DNA of 64,000 bases from a virus, in the IMG/VR virus record IMGVR_UViG_3300046804_002963, positions 1 through 64,000 of that record, one strand, 5' to 3'. The translations under genes were made by a program, and so were the position numbers. The notes beneath the pieces are model-generated. The model was not told where the DNA came from, did not search any database, and saw nothing but the letters and a program-made list of their open reading frames with translations. Positions 1 to 9,047 of the stretch are shown here, piece by piece; the stretch's first letter is position 1, and each line of letters begins with the position of its first letter.

Positions 1-500
1 CCGTTATTAGCCCAGAAGAAAGCAGCTGACTCTACAGCACCTTCAGGGGTTGTAAGGTATTCTATGGCTTCATCTAAAGTCATTTCTAAAGTTTCTGCAA
101 AACTAGTATAGTTTGAACGACCTGTTAACTGAATACAGCCACGACCTCGAAAACGATAACCATCACCAGTTTCAGGGCCACCATTACCCATACGGCTTGC
201 ATATACTACATTAGCAATCTTTTCTGGTTTACGCGAATATTCATTTGCGTCTCGTCCAGCATTTTTAAAATACTTAGGAAAAATCTTATTAAGACCATCT
301 GCAGAATAATTTAAATTTTCTTCTAGAAGTCTAAACCCACCAGATTCATGAGCTGCTTGAGCTAAGAAGTGAGCCATTCTCAAAGGAGTGTTAATTTCGT
401 AATCTTGAGTCCAAATCTCCCACCCGCCAATAATAGCTTCTAAAACTGCTACTTTAGCATTTGGAAATTCTTCTTTAAGGTCTTCTAATGTCAATTCCAT
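1..500 (-). CDS. Endolysin, chitinase-like GH19 domain (partial, 3' end off window)
   Basis: Reading the minus strand from the ATG at 500 gives 166 residues with no stop before the window edge. The protein has the glycoside hydrolase 19 signature seen in many phage endolysins: HESGGF at residues 51-56 with the likely catalytic acid E52, the LEENLNYS stretch at 59-66 supplying a second Glu, and FRGRGCIQLTG at 117-127. Such enzymes cut the glycan strands of peptidoglycan at lysis. A strong AGGAG ribosome-binding site lies just upstream of the ATG. It is the distal gene of the minus-strand fibre block, 10 bases after the HxH fibre gene, so it is likely transcribed with the late structural genes. 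No signal peptide is seen, so a holin encoded elsewhere is expected. The family call is firm; the substrate is inferred. Confidence 0.88.
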   Translation of the reverse strand, partial: MELTLEDLKEEFPNAKVAVLEAIIGGWEIWTQDYEINTPLRMAHFLAQAAHESGGFRLLEENLNYSADGLNKIFPKYFKNAGRDANEYSRKPEKIANVVYASRMGNGGPETGDGYRFRGRGCIQLTGRSNYTSFAETLEMTLDEAIEYLTTPEGAVESAAFFWANN

Positions 501-510
501 AATATTCTCC

Positions 511-2043
511 TTATATAATATTTTCATTATACATGATAAATGCTAACTCTACTGATGGTGGAGTGTAAGCAAAAGATTTACCAGGTTTTATATTTAAAAC
601 AGAAGCAACATCTGTAGCATTAAGCTTGAAAAAATCACTAGTTGCTACTGCATGGGTGTGTGTTAATTTACTTTCAAATGTATGATTGCCAATATCTGTA
701 GCAGTTCCAGTATTGAGAGTTGATCCATTAATAGCAGAAGTTCTTGTAGAGGCAGTACCTATTTCATCACTAACATGAGCGTGATTACCAGTCCATTCTA
801 CATCTACATAATTAACAGTTAGTGTGTTAGTAGAATTTAGTATAGCATCGTGAGAACTATTAGCATTACTTAAGTTTGCATATATGTAATAGCCTCTTAG
901 ATCTGGTGTACCATTTGTACCGTCACAAAAATGCCAGTTGGTAGGAAGAGTTTTTATATTATTATCTGCTCCATCATAACCAGACGTAGGACCAATAGAG
1001 TATGCAATAATCATACCATTTGCTAACGGTGTTTCATCTGTTTTTGTAACCCAGCTTTTTAATATTTTACTTTTTAATGTTAAATCAAAAGTATAAGATA
1101 CTTTATGAGAGTGTGCTCCTGCAGATCCTACTGATATATAAGCTGTTTGATTAGTTCTATTAGATAATTTTTTTGCAGTAATAGGAAGACTTACATGAGA
1201 GTGTCCAGGAGTAGTATTAGAAGATAAAGACATTCTAAATTGGCTATTATCTCCTACTGTTTCTAATACTCTTCTCATAGAAATAATAGGAAGTATCTGA
1301 CCGTTTCTAAAAGTTTCTAAATTTTCATCAATCATATCACCTTCCCAAAAATAAGTATTAGATAAACTTTGACCAAATACCATAACGCCTTTTGGAAGTG
1401 TTTTAATTTTTGTATCTTTATTAGCAAGTTTAGGATCTACTAGAAGAGGTAAGATCTGAATACTTCTTACGCCTTGATATTGATTTCTTTGTGCATCTGC
1501 AATATCGACGGTGTCGGGAAGCTCTCCCCAAGCAAGGTTTACTAGCTCAGTTTTTATAGATTCTACTCTATGAAAATGTCCAGAATGAGCACCTTTTTGA
1601 TCATAGTAAGTATCTGTTGCAGCAGTTGAAGCAACATCCCCTGGGGCTAAACCATGCATATTAAGGATACGAGTTCTTGGAATAGTAAGAGGTGTATGCG
1701 CACCACCTAAATTTAATAATGTAGCAGCGGAATCTGGCATATCTGTTGTAGCCATGTAGCATACACCAGTATTTGATTTCCAGTCATTAGCATTAGCAAC
1801 ACATCGAATTAATGGGTTGCCTTTTACATCTGGAATTATAGTACCATTCAATGTGAAGTTAGCAGTGGGATTAGTAATTTCAAAATACGGTCTTACACTA
1901 TCCTGTCCTAACTCACCATAGGTTTCTGTATTCCAATCAGAAGGTCGTTTGCAGTAAAACAATACTGAGTAAAAAGGAAGATATGCTTCTTCAGTAGAAG
2001 AATTAGTTGTACCTGCAGTTCTTGTTCCCCATAAACCAAACAT
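511..2043 (-). CDS. HxH-type tail fibre / tail-collar receptor-binding protein
   Basis: A 510-aa fibre-tip protein. A tail-collar-like segment (about residues 343-390) contains the family pattern LPTNWHFCDG...PDLRGYYIY. Five His-x-His pairs lie near residues 156, 281, 311, 421 and 462. In T4 gp37 such HxH pairs bind iron along the trimer axis of the fibre tip. The extreme C-terminus, ELAFIMYNENII, matches the usual hydrophobic end of collar proteins. The ATG at 2043 is preferred over a TTG one codon upstream because a GAGGA site sits about eight bases before it. It is a diverged paralogue of the 437-aa protein at 26473-27786. Role as receptor-binding protein is inferred from fold-level motifs; the receptor is unknown. 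Confidence 0.8.
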   Translation of the reverse strand: MFGLWGTRTAGTTNSSTEEAYLPFYSVLFYCKRPSDWNTETYGELGQDSVRPYFEITNPTANFTLNGTIIPDVKGNPLIRCVANANDWKSNTGVCYMATTDMPDSAATLLNLGGAHTPLTIPRTRILNMHGLAPGDVASTAATDTYYDQKGAHSGHFHRVESIKTELVNLAWGELPDTVDIADAQRNQYQGVRSIQILPLLVDPKLANKDTKIKTLPKGVMVFGQSLSNTYFWEGDMIDENLETFRNGQILPIISMRRVLETVGDNSQFRMSLSSNTTPGHSHVSLPITAKKLSNRTNQTAYISVGSAGAHSHKVSYTFDLTLKSKILKSWVTKTDETPLANGMIIAYSIGPTSGYDGADNNIKTLPTNWHFCDGTNGTPDLRGYYIYANLSNANSSHDAILNSTNTLTVNYVDVEWTGNHAHVSDEIGTASTRTSAINGSTLNTGTATDIGNHTFESKLTHTHAVATSDFFKLNATDVASVLNIKPGKSFAYTPPSVELAFIMYNENII

Positions 2044-2054
2044 CAATTAAATCC

Positions 2055-3458
2055 TCATGCTGGGGTAGCAAAACCTTTAGCAGATAACATTCCGTACCAA
2101 GTAGCACCACCATCCATAGTTGTGAGTGTTACTATATCAGTATAACCTGCTTGAGTAGATAGAGTAGGACCTGTAGGCGAATATATACCTTCTGCTGTTG
2201 GCCAGTATATGGTATTTAATGACCAATCCACTGTTCTACTACCAGTTCCATCCTGTTTTAAATAAATTGATAAAGAGTAATGCTTTGAGTTAGGAGCTGA
2301 CATCTGTACTGGAGTAATAGATCTATTAAGAGTCAATTTATAGATATTATAATGTAGAGCATTAATTAATACAGTACCAGAATTTGTTAATGTATCAAAT
2401 AACTCTCCGTAACTTTTAAATACAGTATTTGCTGTAGTAGCACCATTAAAATGTACGGTAGATACTCCAATTGGATTAGTTAGTACTGCAACGTTTGCAA
2501 ATATAACGTTAGTTCCGCCGCTGTTTACCATTAAGAAAGTGTTAGCGTAACCAGAATAGCTATCTGGTGTATCTGTTAAGTCAAGAATAGATCCGGTAAC
2601 AGCGCCACCTAAACCAGCAGACCCTTGATAGCCAGTTGGACCAATATCACCAGCTGAACCCTGATAGCCAATAAGTCCTAACGGACCTTCAGCTCCAGGA
2701 GAACCTGTATAACCAATAGACCCACTATAACCTACTGATCCTAAGTAGCCTGTTATACCTGCAGATCCTTGATAACCTTCTAACCCTCTTGATCCTGTAT
2801 AGCCTGCAGAACCTCTAAACCCTGTTGCTCCAGTTGATCCAGTATAACCAGCAGAACCTGCATACCCGTCACCATCAGGTCCTTTTGAGCCATCATAACC
2901 TACTGATCCTTGAACACCTGCAGAACCAATATATCCTGCAGAACCTCTATATCCTTCTACACCGCGTGACCCTGTATAACCAGTAGTACCAGCTGAGCCT
3001 TGATATCCTAGAAAGCCAGAAGAACCGGTATAGCCAGCAGAACCTGAAAAGCCTACTGCACCACGTGATCCTGCATACCCCATCTCTCCTTTTGATCCAG
3101 TATAAGCTATGCCAGGATCACCTGCAGAACCCTTATAACCTAGAGATCCTTGATAGCCCGATGAACCTTGGTACCCTACTCCACCAATAGAGCCAACATA
3201 ACCTACTGAACCTCTATAACCCTCAGAACCTTTATAGCCTGTTGTACCATCAGTACCCTTAGATCCCATATAACCAGTAGCGCCAATTGAGCCAGTATAC
3301 CCAGTATTACCTGTAGAACCAGTAAAACCAGTATACTCTAGTTGACCTTCATACCAGTAGGGACCTTGAGAGCCTAGGTATATAAAACTGCCAGATATAG
3401 CATTACTGCCATCCGGATTAGTTACATCTATCTGGGATACGAAAATCTTAGTGGTCAT
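2055..3458 (-). CDS. Collagen-like tail fibre protein with C-terminal head domain
   Basis: A 467-aa protein with three parts: a short N-terminal cap (about residues 1-38), a collagen-like stalk of G-x-y triplets dominated by G-Y-T-G-S, G-Y-Q-G-S and G-S-A (about 40-290), and a globular C-terminal head (about 300-467). The head ends with a pattern of Trp, Pro, LSTQ, TDIVTLTT, DGG and WYG. The same head type closes the proteins at 12259-12990 and 28303-34245. Collagen triplets imply a trimeric rod. The DNA has a perfect late-promoter octamer 31 bases upstream of the ATG and an AGGA ribosome-binding site. Probable role: trimeric side fibre or adhesin. No catalytic motif is visible. Confidence 0.82.
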   Translation of the reverse strand: MTTKIFVSQIDVTNPDGSNAISGSFIYLGSQGPYWYEGQLEYTGFTGSTGNTGYTGSIGATGYMGSKGTDGTTGYKGSEGYRGSVGYVGSIGGVGYQGSSGYQGSLGYKGSAGDPGIAYTGSKGEMGYAGSRGAVGFSGSAGYTGSSGFLGYQGSAGTTGYTGSRGVEGYRGSAGYIGSAGVQGSVGYDGSKGPDGDGYAGSAGYTGSTGATGFRGSAGYTGSRGLEGYQGSAGITGYLGSVGYSGSIGYTGSPGAEGPLGLIGYQGSAGDIGPTGYQGSAGLGGAVTGSILDLTDTPDSYSGYANTFLMVNSGGTNVIFANVAVLTNPIGVSTVHFNGATTANTVFKSYGELFDTLTNSGTVLINALHYNIYKLTLNRSITPVQMSAPNSKHYSLSIYLKQDGTGSRTVDWSLNTIYWPTAEGIYSPTGPTLSTQAGYTDIVTLTTMDGGATWYGMLSAKGFATPA

Positions 3459-3488
3459 TGTAGGTCCTGAATAATAGAAAATCTATTA

Positions 3489-3496
3489 TATTTATA
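3489..3496 (-). promoter_or_regulatory. T4-type late promoter octamer
   Basis: The minus strand reads TATAAATA, the exact T4 late promoter -10 element, in the short gap between the LamG fibre gene and the 467-aa collagen-like gene. It lies about 31 bases upstream of that gene's ATG, leaving room for a leader and its AGGA site. It probably drives 467-aa fibre, HxH fibre and endolysin. Confidence 0.65.
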
Positions 3497-3501
3497 ATAC
3501 G

Positions 3502-6333
3502 CTAGCGATTAGCAAATGGTGTAGATGAAGGTGTAAAATTAGCGCTATATCGTGCAGTTTTTGAAATTCTTATTTCATCCAAGTACCCCGTCATATAGGT
3601 ATTATTATACGCACCTATTGTTAAACGTGTGCCTGTGCTGGATGTCCCATCAGCCACTAGAGTTGTAGCTGCATTACCTACACCGTTTACCCATATTCTA
3701 TATCCTGTACCAGGAATATGAGTTACTGCAATATGATTCCAAGCATTTAAGTTAATAGTTTCAGTAGTTGTGGTGGTTGTGCCTTGAGGATTCCAATAAT
3801 AATACCATGTTACCTGTCTTGAAGAATTTACACCTACACTCCAATAATTATTAGTGCTATTATAATCTGCATTACTAATAATAGCGCTAAGACCGGTTGC
3901 AGTAGAAGCATAAAGCCAAAATTCAATAGTAAATTCTGTTCTCCACCAGTCAAATCTTGCTGAATCATAAAACGCTTGAAGCGCAGTTGCTCCATCAAAA
4001 TATAAACTAGATGGACCAAACTTTTTTTGCGTAGAAGAGAGATATACTCCATCTCTTGGAAATGCATAAAATACATTTCTTCCAGTTTGATCTATAATAT
4101 TTCCATTATTTCCTTTAAGCTGTAAAACTGCAGCAGAAGAACCAGATATAGTTGGTAAGGAAGAAGAAGGAACAGTAAATGGTCTAGTGTATATACCACT
4201 ACCTTTAATTACTCTTAAGTCTGCAATATAACCTGTCAATGCATTAGCACCTGCATACCCTGTACCTACTAATACTGGGCCGGATGCTGCATAGTTATTA
4301 GTATCAGTGTATGTAGATCCTACCTGTGTTCCATTAATGAACATTCTGGTAAAACCTGAATTTTTACATAAAGCTACATGAGTCCAAGTATTATAAAGAA
4401 GTAAAGTTGAGCCGCTAGTAATCTGATCAGCTACACCCATATACATTCTTAACTGTCTTCCAGCAATATAAAGTGTTGGGTGTGTAGTAGAAGTACCAGT
4501 TCTATTATCAAATATATTACCTGTGCTTGTACCAGTAAATATATTAACCCATGCTTCTATTGTCCAGTCGCCAGTACCAAAAGTAAAATTATTAGAAGCA
4601 GGAATAGAAAGATAGTCGTTTACATTAAAATGTAAACTTCCTCCGTAACCAGAAGAATAATCTATTTGAGGCATAACAGGGAAAGGATGTTCAGGTTTAA
4701 TAGAAGGACTGGATGTAGTAGTACCTATAGTAAAGGTATTAACACTATAATTATTAGCTTTTTCTATGTAAATATTATCTTGAAATCCTAAAAATCTAGT
4801 ATTAGTTATTGCAGTTAAAGGTTTTGTTGGAGGAGTAAAATTAGAAGTATACACAGCAGTGCCTACTACAATTCTAAAATTACTCACATAACCATATGAT
4901 CTATTACCTCCAAATTGACCCCCTACAACTAAATTTGAATTTCTAGCAACTGGTGCTACTGTTTGAGCTGTACCACCAGCATTTTGTAAGACACCATTTA
5001 TATAGAGATACCAAGTTGTATTAACTCTTACGGCTGCTAAATGTGCCCATGCTCCATTAGAAATAGTACCCCAAGTATAGTTTTGTTCTGTTGCACCGTT
5101 TGAGTCGCCAGTAGAAAATGTAAGAGTAGTTCCATTTATTTTAAATGTATATTCACCTACGTTTGTTCCTGAAGCTCCATCCTTATTAAAAATATAATCT
5201 GCAGCATCTTGGTTTGCTAAAGAATAAAACCACAATTCTATAGTACAATCACCTGCTGGACCAATAGATAAACTTGAAGGGATGTTGTAATATTCTACTG
5301 CGCTTGATCCATCGAAATAAGTTGACCAGTAGCCTGGAGGTTGCATATATGGTGAGAAAGAACCTTGTCCTACTCCTCCAGATCTAACAACTGCAATTGT
5401 GCCTGAAGTGACGGCAGGGGTGCCTGATATGGCTATAGTAAAAGCATTAGTAGATCTATCAGAAATAGTTTCAGACTGACAGGATAAAAATTGTGTATTA
5501 GTTATTGCTGTTAAAGGTGATGTTGGAGGAGTAAATGCACCAGTATAAACTGCAGTTCCTCTTACCCACCTCATATTACTAATATAACCATTAAAATCTA
5601 CAGAAACGTCAGTTCTTCTTCCTATAACAACAGAAGACATTCCTGATTGCCAATTAGTGTAACTCAACGTCTGCTGTACAGCACCATTTAAATATAAAGT
5701 TAAATTATTAGTAGTAGGGCCATTTCTTACTAGTGCAACATGATACCAGGTATTTAAATTAATAGCTGATAAACTGGCCATTACGTTACCAGTTTGTTGA
5801 TCATCTACATAAATTTTTCCATCAGTACCTAAATTAGGAGCAAGCGCAGCACCGTTAGGAGACCAAAATTTAGCATCGAATGATCCAGGAAGCGCGAGAG
5901 CATAAAACCAAAATTCTAAAGTAAAATCTACGTCTTGGTCAAAAGCAGTCGCATTAGTAACTGTAGTAAGATAGTCGCCAGAACCGTCAAAATATACACT
6001 ATATGTTCCAGGAAAAGGTACTTTATCTGATACTACAGTTTCGCCAACATAATTAGAATGATTATAATTACCTGTTCCGTCTATACCATCGGCATGAATA
6101 TGAAGAAGATTTAAATAATAATCAGTAGAAGGATCAACTGATGGCCATGTACTAGAAAATTTCTTTTGTGTACTTTGTACTGTACTCCATACACCAGATG
6201 CTGAAGTATTGCTTGTAGATATACTAGTACCTATATAACTGCCATAGCTCTTTCTGCTCCATATTGTATTAGCAGAAGCTGTAGTGTTTCTTTCTAATGA
6301 TCCTATAATATTGCCAGGATAACGAACAGGCAT
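3502..6333 (-). CDS. Large adhesin with four LamG-like (concanavalin A-type) domains
   Basis: A 943-aa protein made of four repeats of a LamG/concanavalin A-like lectin fold, at about residues 110-285, 335-515, 560-735 and 765-943. Each repeat shows the family's pattern: an opening such as YSVYFDGSGDYL, then FTLEFWFY or TIELWFY, WYHVALVRN or WTHVALCKN, LYLNG or MFING, and a closing GYISNMRWVRG or GYLDEIRIS. Between repeats 1 and 2 is a GSFSPYMQPPGYW linker that recurs in the protein at 9413-12259. Such folds usually bind glycans, so a role in recognising capsule or LPS sugars is likely. No glycosidase residues are apparent. The N-terminal 100 residues are probably the attachment region. Confidence 0.82.
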   Translation of the reverse strand: MPVRYPGNIIGSLERNTTASANTIWSRKSYGSYIGTSISTSNTSASGVWSTVQSTQKKFSSTWPSVDPSTDYYLNLLHIHADGIDGTGNYNHSNYVGETVVSDKVPFPGTYSVYFDGSGDYLTTVTNATAFDQDVDFTLEFWFYALALPGSFDAKFWSPNGAALAPNLGTDGKIYVDDQQTGNVMASLSAINLNTWYHVALVRNGPTTNNLTLYLNGAVQQTLSYTNWQSGMSSVVIGRRTDVSVDFNGYISNMRWVRGTAVYTGAFTPPTSPLTAITNTQFLSCQSETISDRSTNAFTIAISGTPAVTSGTIAVVRSGGVGQGSFSPYMQPPGYWSTYFDGSSAVEYYNIPSSLSIGPAGDCTIELWFYSLANQDAADYIFNKDGASGTNVGEYTFKINGTTLTFSTGDSNGATEQNYTWGTISNGAWAHLAAVRVNTTWYLYINGVLQNAGGTAQTVAPVARNSNLVVGGQFGGNRSYGYVSNFRIVVGTAVYTSNFTPPTKPLTAITNTRFLGFQDNIYIEKANNYSVNTFTIGTTTSSPSIKPEHPFPVMPQIDYSSGYGGSLHFNVNDYLSIPASNNFTFGTGDWTIEAWVNIFTGTSTGNIFDNRTGTSTTHPTLYIAGRQLRMYMGVADQITSGSTLLLYNTWTHVALCKNSGFTRMFINGTQVGSTYTDTNNYAASGPVLVGTGYAGANALTGYIADLRVIKGSGIYTRPFTVPSSSLPTISGSSAAVLQLKGNNGNIIDQTGRNVFYAFPRDGVYLSSTQKKFGPSSLYFDGATALQAFYDSARFDWWRTEFTIEFWLYASTATGLSAIISNADYNSTNNYWSVGVNSSRQVTWYYYWNPQGTTTTTTETINLNAWNHIAVTHIPGTGYRIWVNGVGNAATTLVADGTSSTGTRLTIGAYNNTYMTGYLDEIRISKTARYSANFTPSSTPFANR

Positions 6334-6336
6334 TCG

Positions 6337-6696
6337 TTATCCTATTATTTCATAAGAACATACTACTTGTAAATTGTTAGCGCCAGCTATAACACTTAAA
6401 GCATCACCTTCTTCAAGATAAATGTTAGCATCTTTTGATACTGCTATTAATGTAGAGTTAGCAGGAACAGTAATAGAAGAGGCAATTCTATAGTTGATAG
6501 CTGATCTTAAAACGCTTGCTGTGATAGCAATATTGTTTGCAGTGTCGGTATTGGTAACTAAAAGACTATTAATCTTTACTACAGTACCACTATTAGAAGC
6601 GTTTGTTATAACGTTAGAAGTGGCTGTACTGATTGCGTTTGCAACAGCAGTTTTTCCTGTAACCGTTGTAATACCTATTAAGTTTGGGGCTACCAT
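6337..6696 (-). CDS. Small beta-rich virion protein, paralogue of 15951-16280
   Basis: A 119-aa protein of short beta strands rich in Ala, Ser, Thr and Asn. It shares order and pattern with the 109-aa protein at 15951-16280: an opening lysine- or threonine-rich strand, a central INSLLVTNTD/TICNQG strand, and a final strand ending near VVCSYEIIG or FNLFGTEIT. Proteins of this type recur among fibre genes of marine T4-like phages and are annotated as virion structural proteins. It lies between the LamG adhesin and a 140-aa fibre protein with gaps of one to three bases, so the three are probably translated together. Function beyond a likely adaptor or decoration role is unknown. Confidence 0.6.
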   Translation of the reverse strand: MVAPNLIGITTVTGKTAVANAISTATSNVITNASNSGTVVKINSLLVTNTDTANNIAITASVLRSAINYRIASSITVPANSTLIAVSKDANIYLEEGDALSVIAGANNLQVVCSYEIIG

Positions 6697-6697
6697 A

Positions 6698-7120
6698 TTA
6701 TCCTCTTCCTAATATAATTCCATAAAGATATGAAGATGGAGCTGTGTTTGACCAATATACACCAGTTCCGTTTGATGTAAGCACTTGTCCAGAAGAACCA
6801 GAACTACTATTTGCAATTAACGCTGATTTAACATGGAGATTAGCATTAAATCCAAACGAAACTGTTATATTGTTGCTCCAATAAACCTTGGTTGCATTAG
6901 ATGTTAGAATAAATCCAGCAGAGCCTGCAGAACCATTTGCAGTCAATGCTGAATTTACAGTTAATCCTAAATTAGATATTAATAGAGAATTAAATGTAGC
7001 AACATTAGAAGCAGTTATTGTAGAGTTTGCAGTTACTGCAGAGTTAAAAAGTATTGTATTTGCAAATGTAGTTGCAACAGTACTATCTACATAATCTGTT
7101 CTTACTTTAGTAATAGACAT
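6698..7120 (-). CDS. Short fibre protein with two VLTSNG-VYWS modules
   Basis: A 140-aa protein composed almost entirely of a repeat found in many fibres of this cluster. After an N-terminal segment (residues 1-60) there are two copies of a unit ending GFILTSNATKVYWSNN and GQVLTSNGTGVYWSNT. The same unit is present once or twice in the proteins at 12259, 16293, 21670 and 25283. Only ten residues follow the second copy (ending GIILGRG), so this protein looks like a bare fibre shaft without its own receptor-binding head. It could be a capped short fibre or a remnant of a longer one. It is tightly packed with its neighbours. Confidence 0.62.
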   Translation of the reverse strand: MSITKVRTDYVDSTVATTFANTILFNSAVTANSTITASNVATFNSLLISNLGLTVNSALTANGSAGSAGFILTSNATKVYWSNNITVSFGFNANLHVKSALIANSSSGSSGQVLTSNGTGVYWSNTAPSSYLYGIILGRG

Positions 7121-7131
7121 TCAATCTCTCA

Positions 7132-7917
7132 TCAATATGTTGATGCTTCATCCCAATCAACAGAAACTACTAGTGCTGCAGTACCTGCACCTGTTGTTCC
7201 ACCAATAAAAGCATTATCGTTCTTAATACGGAAGCCTTCACTACCGGATAATACTAGAGGATAAGTTGATAAATTAATACCATAATCCATACCACCGTAA
7301 GGAGGAACATATGGCTGGAAGAAGTCTCTCAAACCACCTCCACTTAAACCGTTATTTGGAAACGGTAGCCCGTTTGAGCCTGCAGATCCTACAAACCCAT
7401 AGTGAGGGAATACAGTAATAACACCTGCAGGACCGCCCAATGCTACTTGAGCATAGGGAGATGTATCTTCAGTAGATGCTGTATCACCAGTAATACCAGC
7501 ACCAGAAGCATATATTACCATAGATGCTGCAGATGTTGGCATAGAAGTTCTTTTCTTGGCTACTAGAGAGTTACCTTGACCTGCACCATACCCTGTACCA
7601 CCTGTAGTACCTTGTGTGAAAGACGTAGGTACACGGTATAGAGAGAAGCCTTGTCTCGCTGTTGTAGTAAACCCAGTAGTAATAATCTGCACACCAATTT
7701 GTACTGATCTAATCAAACAAAGATTAGAACCGGTATTTTTAAAGGTAAATAAAACACCGTTTGAAGCTGTAATGCTAGAAAAAGTTATAGCGCTGCTTAC
7801 TAATGATGTTCTATACGACCCTACTATTTCGTTAGGGCGAAGATTAGCTCTCATAGCAGCTGGAGTTCTATCAACTACTACGAGATCATTAGATGCACCT
7901 GACTGAATATAACCCAT
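7132..7917 (-). CDS. Virion protein, long paralogue of the tandem pair 7132/7945
   Basis: A 261-aa beta-rich protein, clearly homologous along its length to the 213-aa product of the adjacent gene at 7945-8586. Shared stretches include NLRPNEI-GSYR-SLVS near residue 25, FTQGTT near 105, KKRTS, GDTA near 148, and a C-terminus with GFRIKND-AF and VDWDEA or VEWEEA. Relative to its partner it carries a Gly/Pro-rich insertion around residues 160-220 (GGPAG, GSAGSNG, PPYGGMDYG). The pair arose by tandem duplication. Role is unknown; position and composition suggest a fibre-associated or capsid-decorating structural protein. Confidence 0.65.
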   Translation of the reverse strand: MGYIQSGASNDLVVVDRTPAAMRANLRPNEIVGSYRTSLVSSAITFSSITASNGVLFTFKNTGSNLCLIRSVQIGVQIITTGFTTTARQGFSLYRVPTSFTQGTTGGTGYGAGQGNSLVAKKRTSMPTSAASMVIYASGAGITGDTASTEDTSPYAQVALGGPAGVITVFPHYGFVGSAGSNGLPFPNNGLSGGGLRDFFQPYVPPYGGMDYGINLSTYPLVLSGSEGFRIKNDNAFIGGTTGAGTAALVVSVDWDEASTY

Positions 7918-7944
7918 GTTAATTTTTCCTTTTCAAGAGTTAAA

Positions 7945-8586
7945 TCAGTATGCTGTTGCTTCTTCCCACTCTACAGTTACTACAAGGTTACCTGAACCTG
8001 TTGCAGCAAATGCAGTATCGTTCTTGATACGGAAGCCTTCGTTCTGTGCTAGAACAAGTGGGTAAGCAGAAGCGTTATAAGGACCGATAAAATCACGAAG
8101 ACCGTCTACTGGAGTAGTAGTAATTGCAGCTGGAAGGTTTAAAAGAACGTGTGCGTATGCAGTTGAATCTTCTGCACCTGCTGTATCACCAGTAATAACA
8201 GTTGTAGTAGAAATAACTGCAGAAGCGTTTGGTGTAGCTTGTGAAGTTCTCTTTTTATTAACTGAGAATGTAGTCAATGTACCGTTAGTAGTACCTTGTG
8301 TAAATGAAGAACGAACTACATATAGGCCAAGACGCATTGAACCTTGTGTATATGCAGTTGTTACCTGTTCACCAACTTGAACTGAACGAACGATACAAAC
8401 GCCAGTACCAGTATACTTAAATGTGTAAAGAACACCAGCTGCAGTAGAAGCAGCAATAGTACCTGAAACAAGTGAAGCACGATATGAGCCGGTAATTTCG
8501 TTAGGACGAAGATTTACACGAGCAGCGTTTAATGTAGGATCAACTGTCATAGTTGATGTTGATGCACCTGATTGAACAATAGCCAT
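7945..8586 (-). CDS. Virion protein, short paralogue of the tandem pair 7132/7945
   Basis: A 213-aa beta-rich protein, the upstream member of a tandem duplicate pair. It has the core shared with its neighbour (NLRPNEITGSYR, YTFKYTGTG, VRSSFTQGTT, EGFRIKND) but lacks the Gly/Pro-rich insertion. The ribosome-binding site is excellent (AAGGAG about eight bases before ATG). Together with apparently cleaner codon choice than its neighbours, this suggests an abundant product, which is an impression rather than a calculation. No enzyme motif is visible. Probable structural protein. Confidence 0.66.
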   Translation of the reverse strand: MAIVQSGASTSTMTVDPTLNAARVNLRPNEITGSYRASLVSGTIAASTAAGVLYTFKYTGTGVCIVRSVQVGEQVTTAYTQGSMRLGLYVVRSSFTQGTTNGTLTTFSVNKKRTSQATPNASAVISTTTVITGDTAGAEDSTAYAHVLLNLPAAITTTPVDGLRDFIGPYNASAYPLVLAQNEGFRIKNDTAFAATGSGNLVVTVEWEEATAY

Positions 8587-8597
8587 TTATTTTCTCC

Positions 8598-9038
8598 TTA
8601 TGACAATATGTAATTAAAGAATCTGGTATTTGAAACTGGACCTGGAGTTACCGTAATGTAATAACTTATAACTCCATTAGATGAAACATAAGCTGAACAA
8701 TTATAGCCGTCAAATTCGTTTTCATCACCGTAATAAGATGTCGTTGATGAACCGTTTGATGAAGCTGCAGAGCTAAACATTGATACTGCTGTTACATAGG
8801 TACTATTAGCAATAGCTAAAGAATCTGAAATTGTACCGTAAGCTTCATACGTTGCATTTGGACCAAAATCTACTCTGATAGTTTTTTGAGCTTTCTGTAA
8901 AGCCTGTCCACCTGCAAGTGATCCGTCATGTACATGAATAGTATCAGTATCTGTGTTAATAGCAATCTCACCTGCTGCGCCTGTAAACGCTTGCATCGAT
9001 GCAGTATTGCCTCTTCTAAATTGAAGTACAGTAGCCAT
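8598..9038 (-). CDS. Fibre protein with Mtd-like N-terminal domain
   Basis: A 146-aa protein whose first about 50 residues match the N-terminal domain known from the Bordetella phage major tropism determinant and many fibres: LQFRRGNTAS, FTGAAGEIAINTDTDTI and HVHDGSLAGG. This domain usually anchors or trimerises a fibre. The rest (about 55-146) is a beta-rich segment containing SLAIANSTYVTAV and DENEFDGYNCSAYV. It is short for such a fibre. An AGGA site precedes the ATG. The neighbour at 9048 is also short, so the two may work as small adaptor adhesins. No reverse transcriptase or template repeat of a diversity-generating retroelement is seen in the window. Confidence 0.68.
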   Translation of the reverse strand: MATVLQFRRGNTASMQAFTGAAGEIAINTDTDTIHVHDGSLAGGQALQKAQKTIRVDFGPNATYEAYGTISDSLAIANSTYVTAVSMFSSAASSNGSSTTSYYGDENEFDGYNCSAYVSSNGVISYYITVTPGPVSNTRFFNYILS

Positions 9039-9047
9039 TATTGATCC

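Noticed and set aside
3834-4076. 80-aa minus-strand open frame
   Set aside because: Alternative frame inside the 943-aa LamG gene with low-complexity hydrophobic translation and no own ribosome-binding site.
8598-9038. Mtd-like N-terminal domain as sign of a diversity-generating retroelement
   Set aside because: No reverse transcriptase, template repeat or matching variable repeat seen in the window; this N-terminal domain is common in ordinary fibres.
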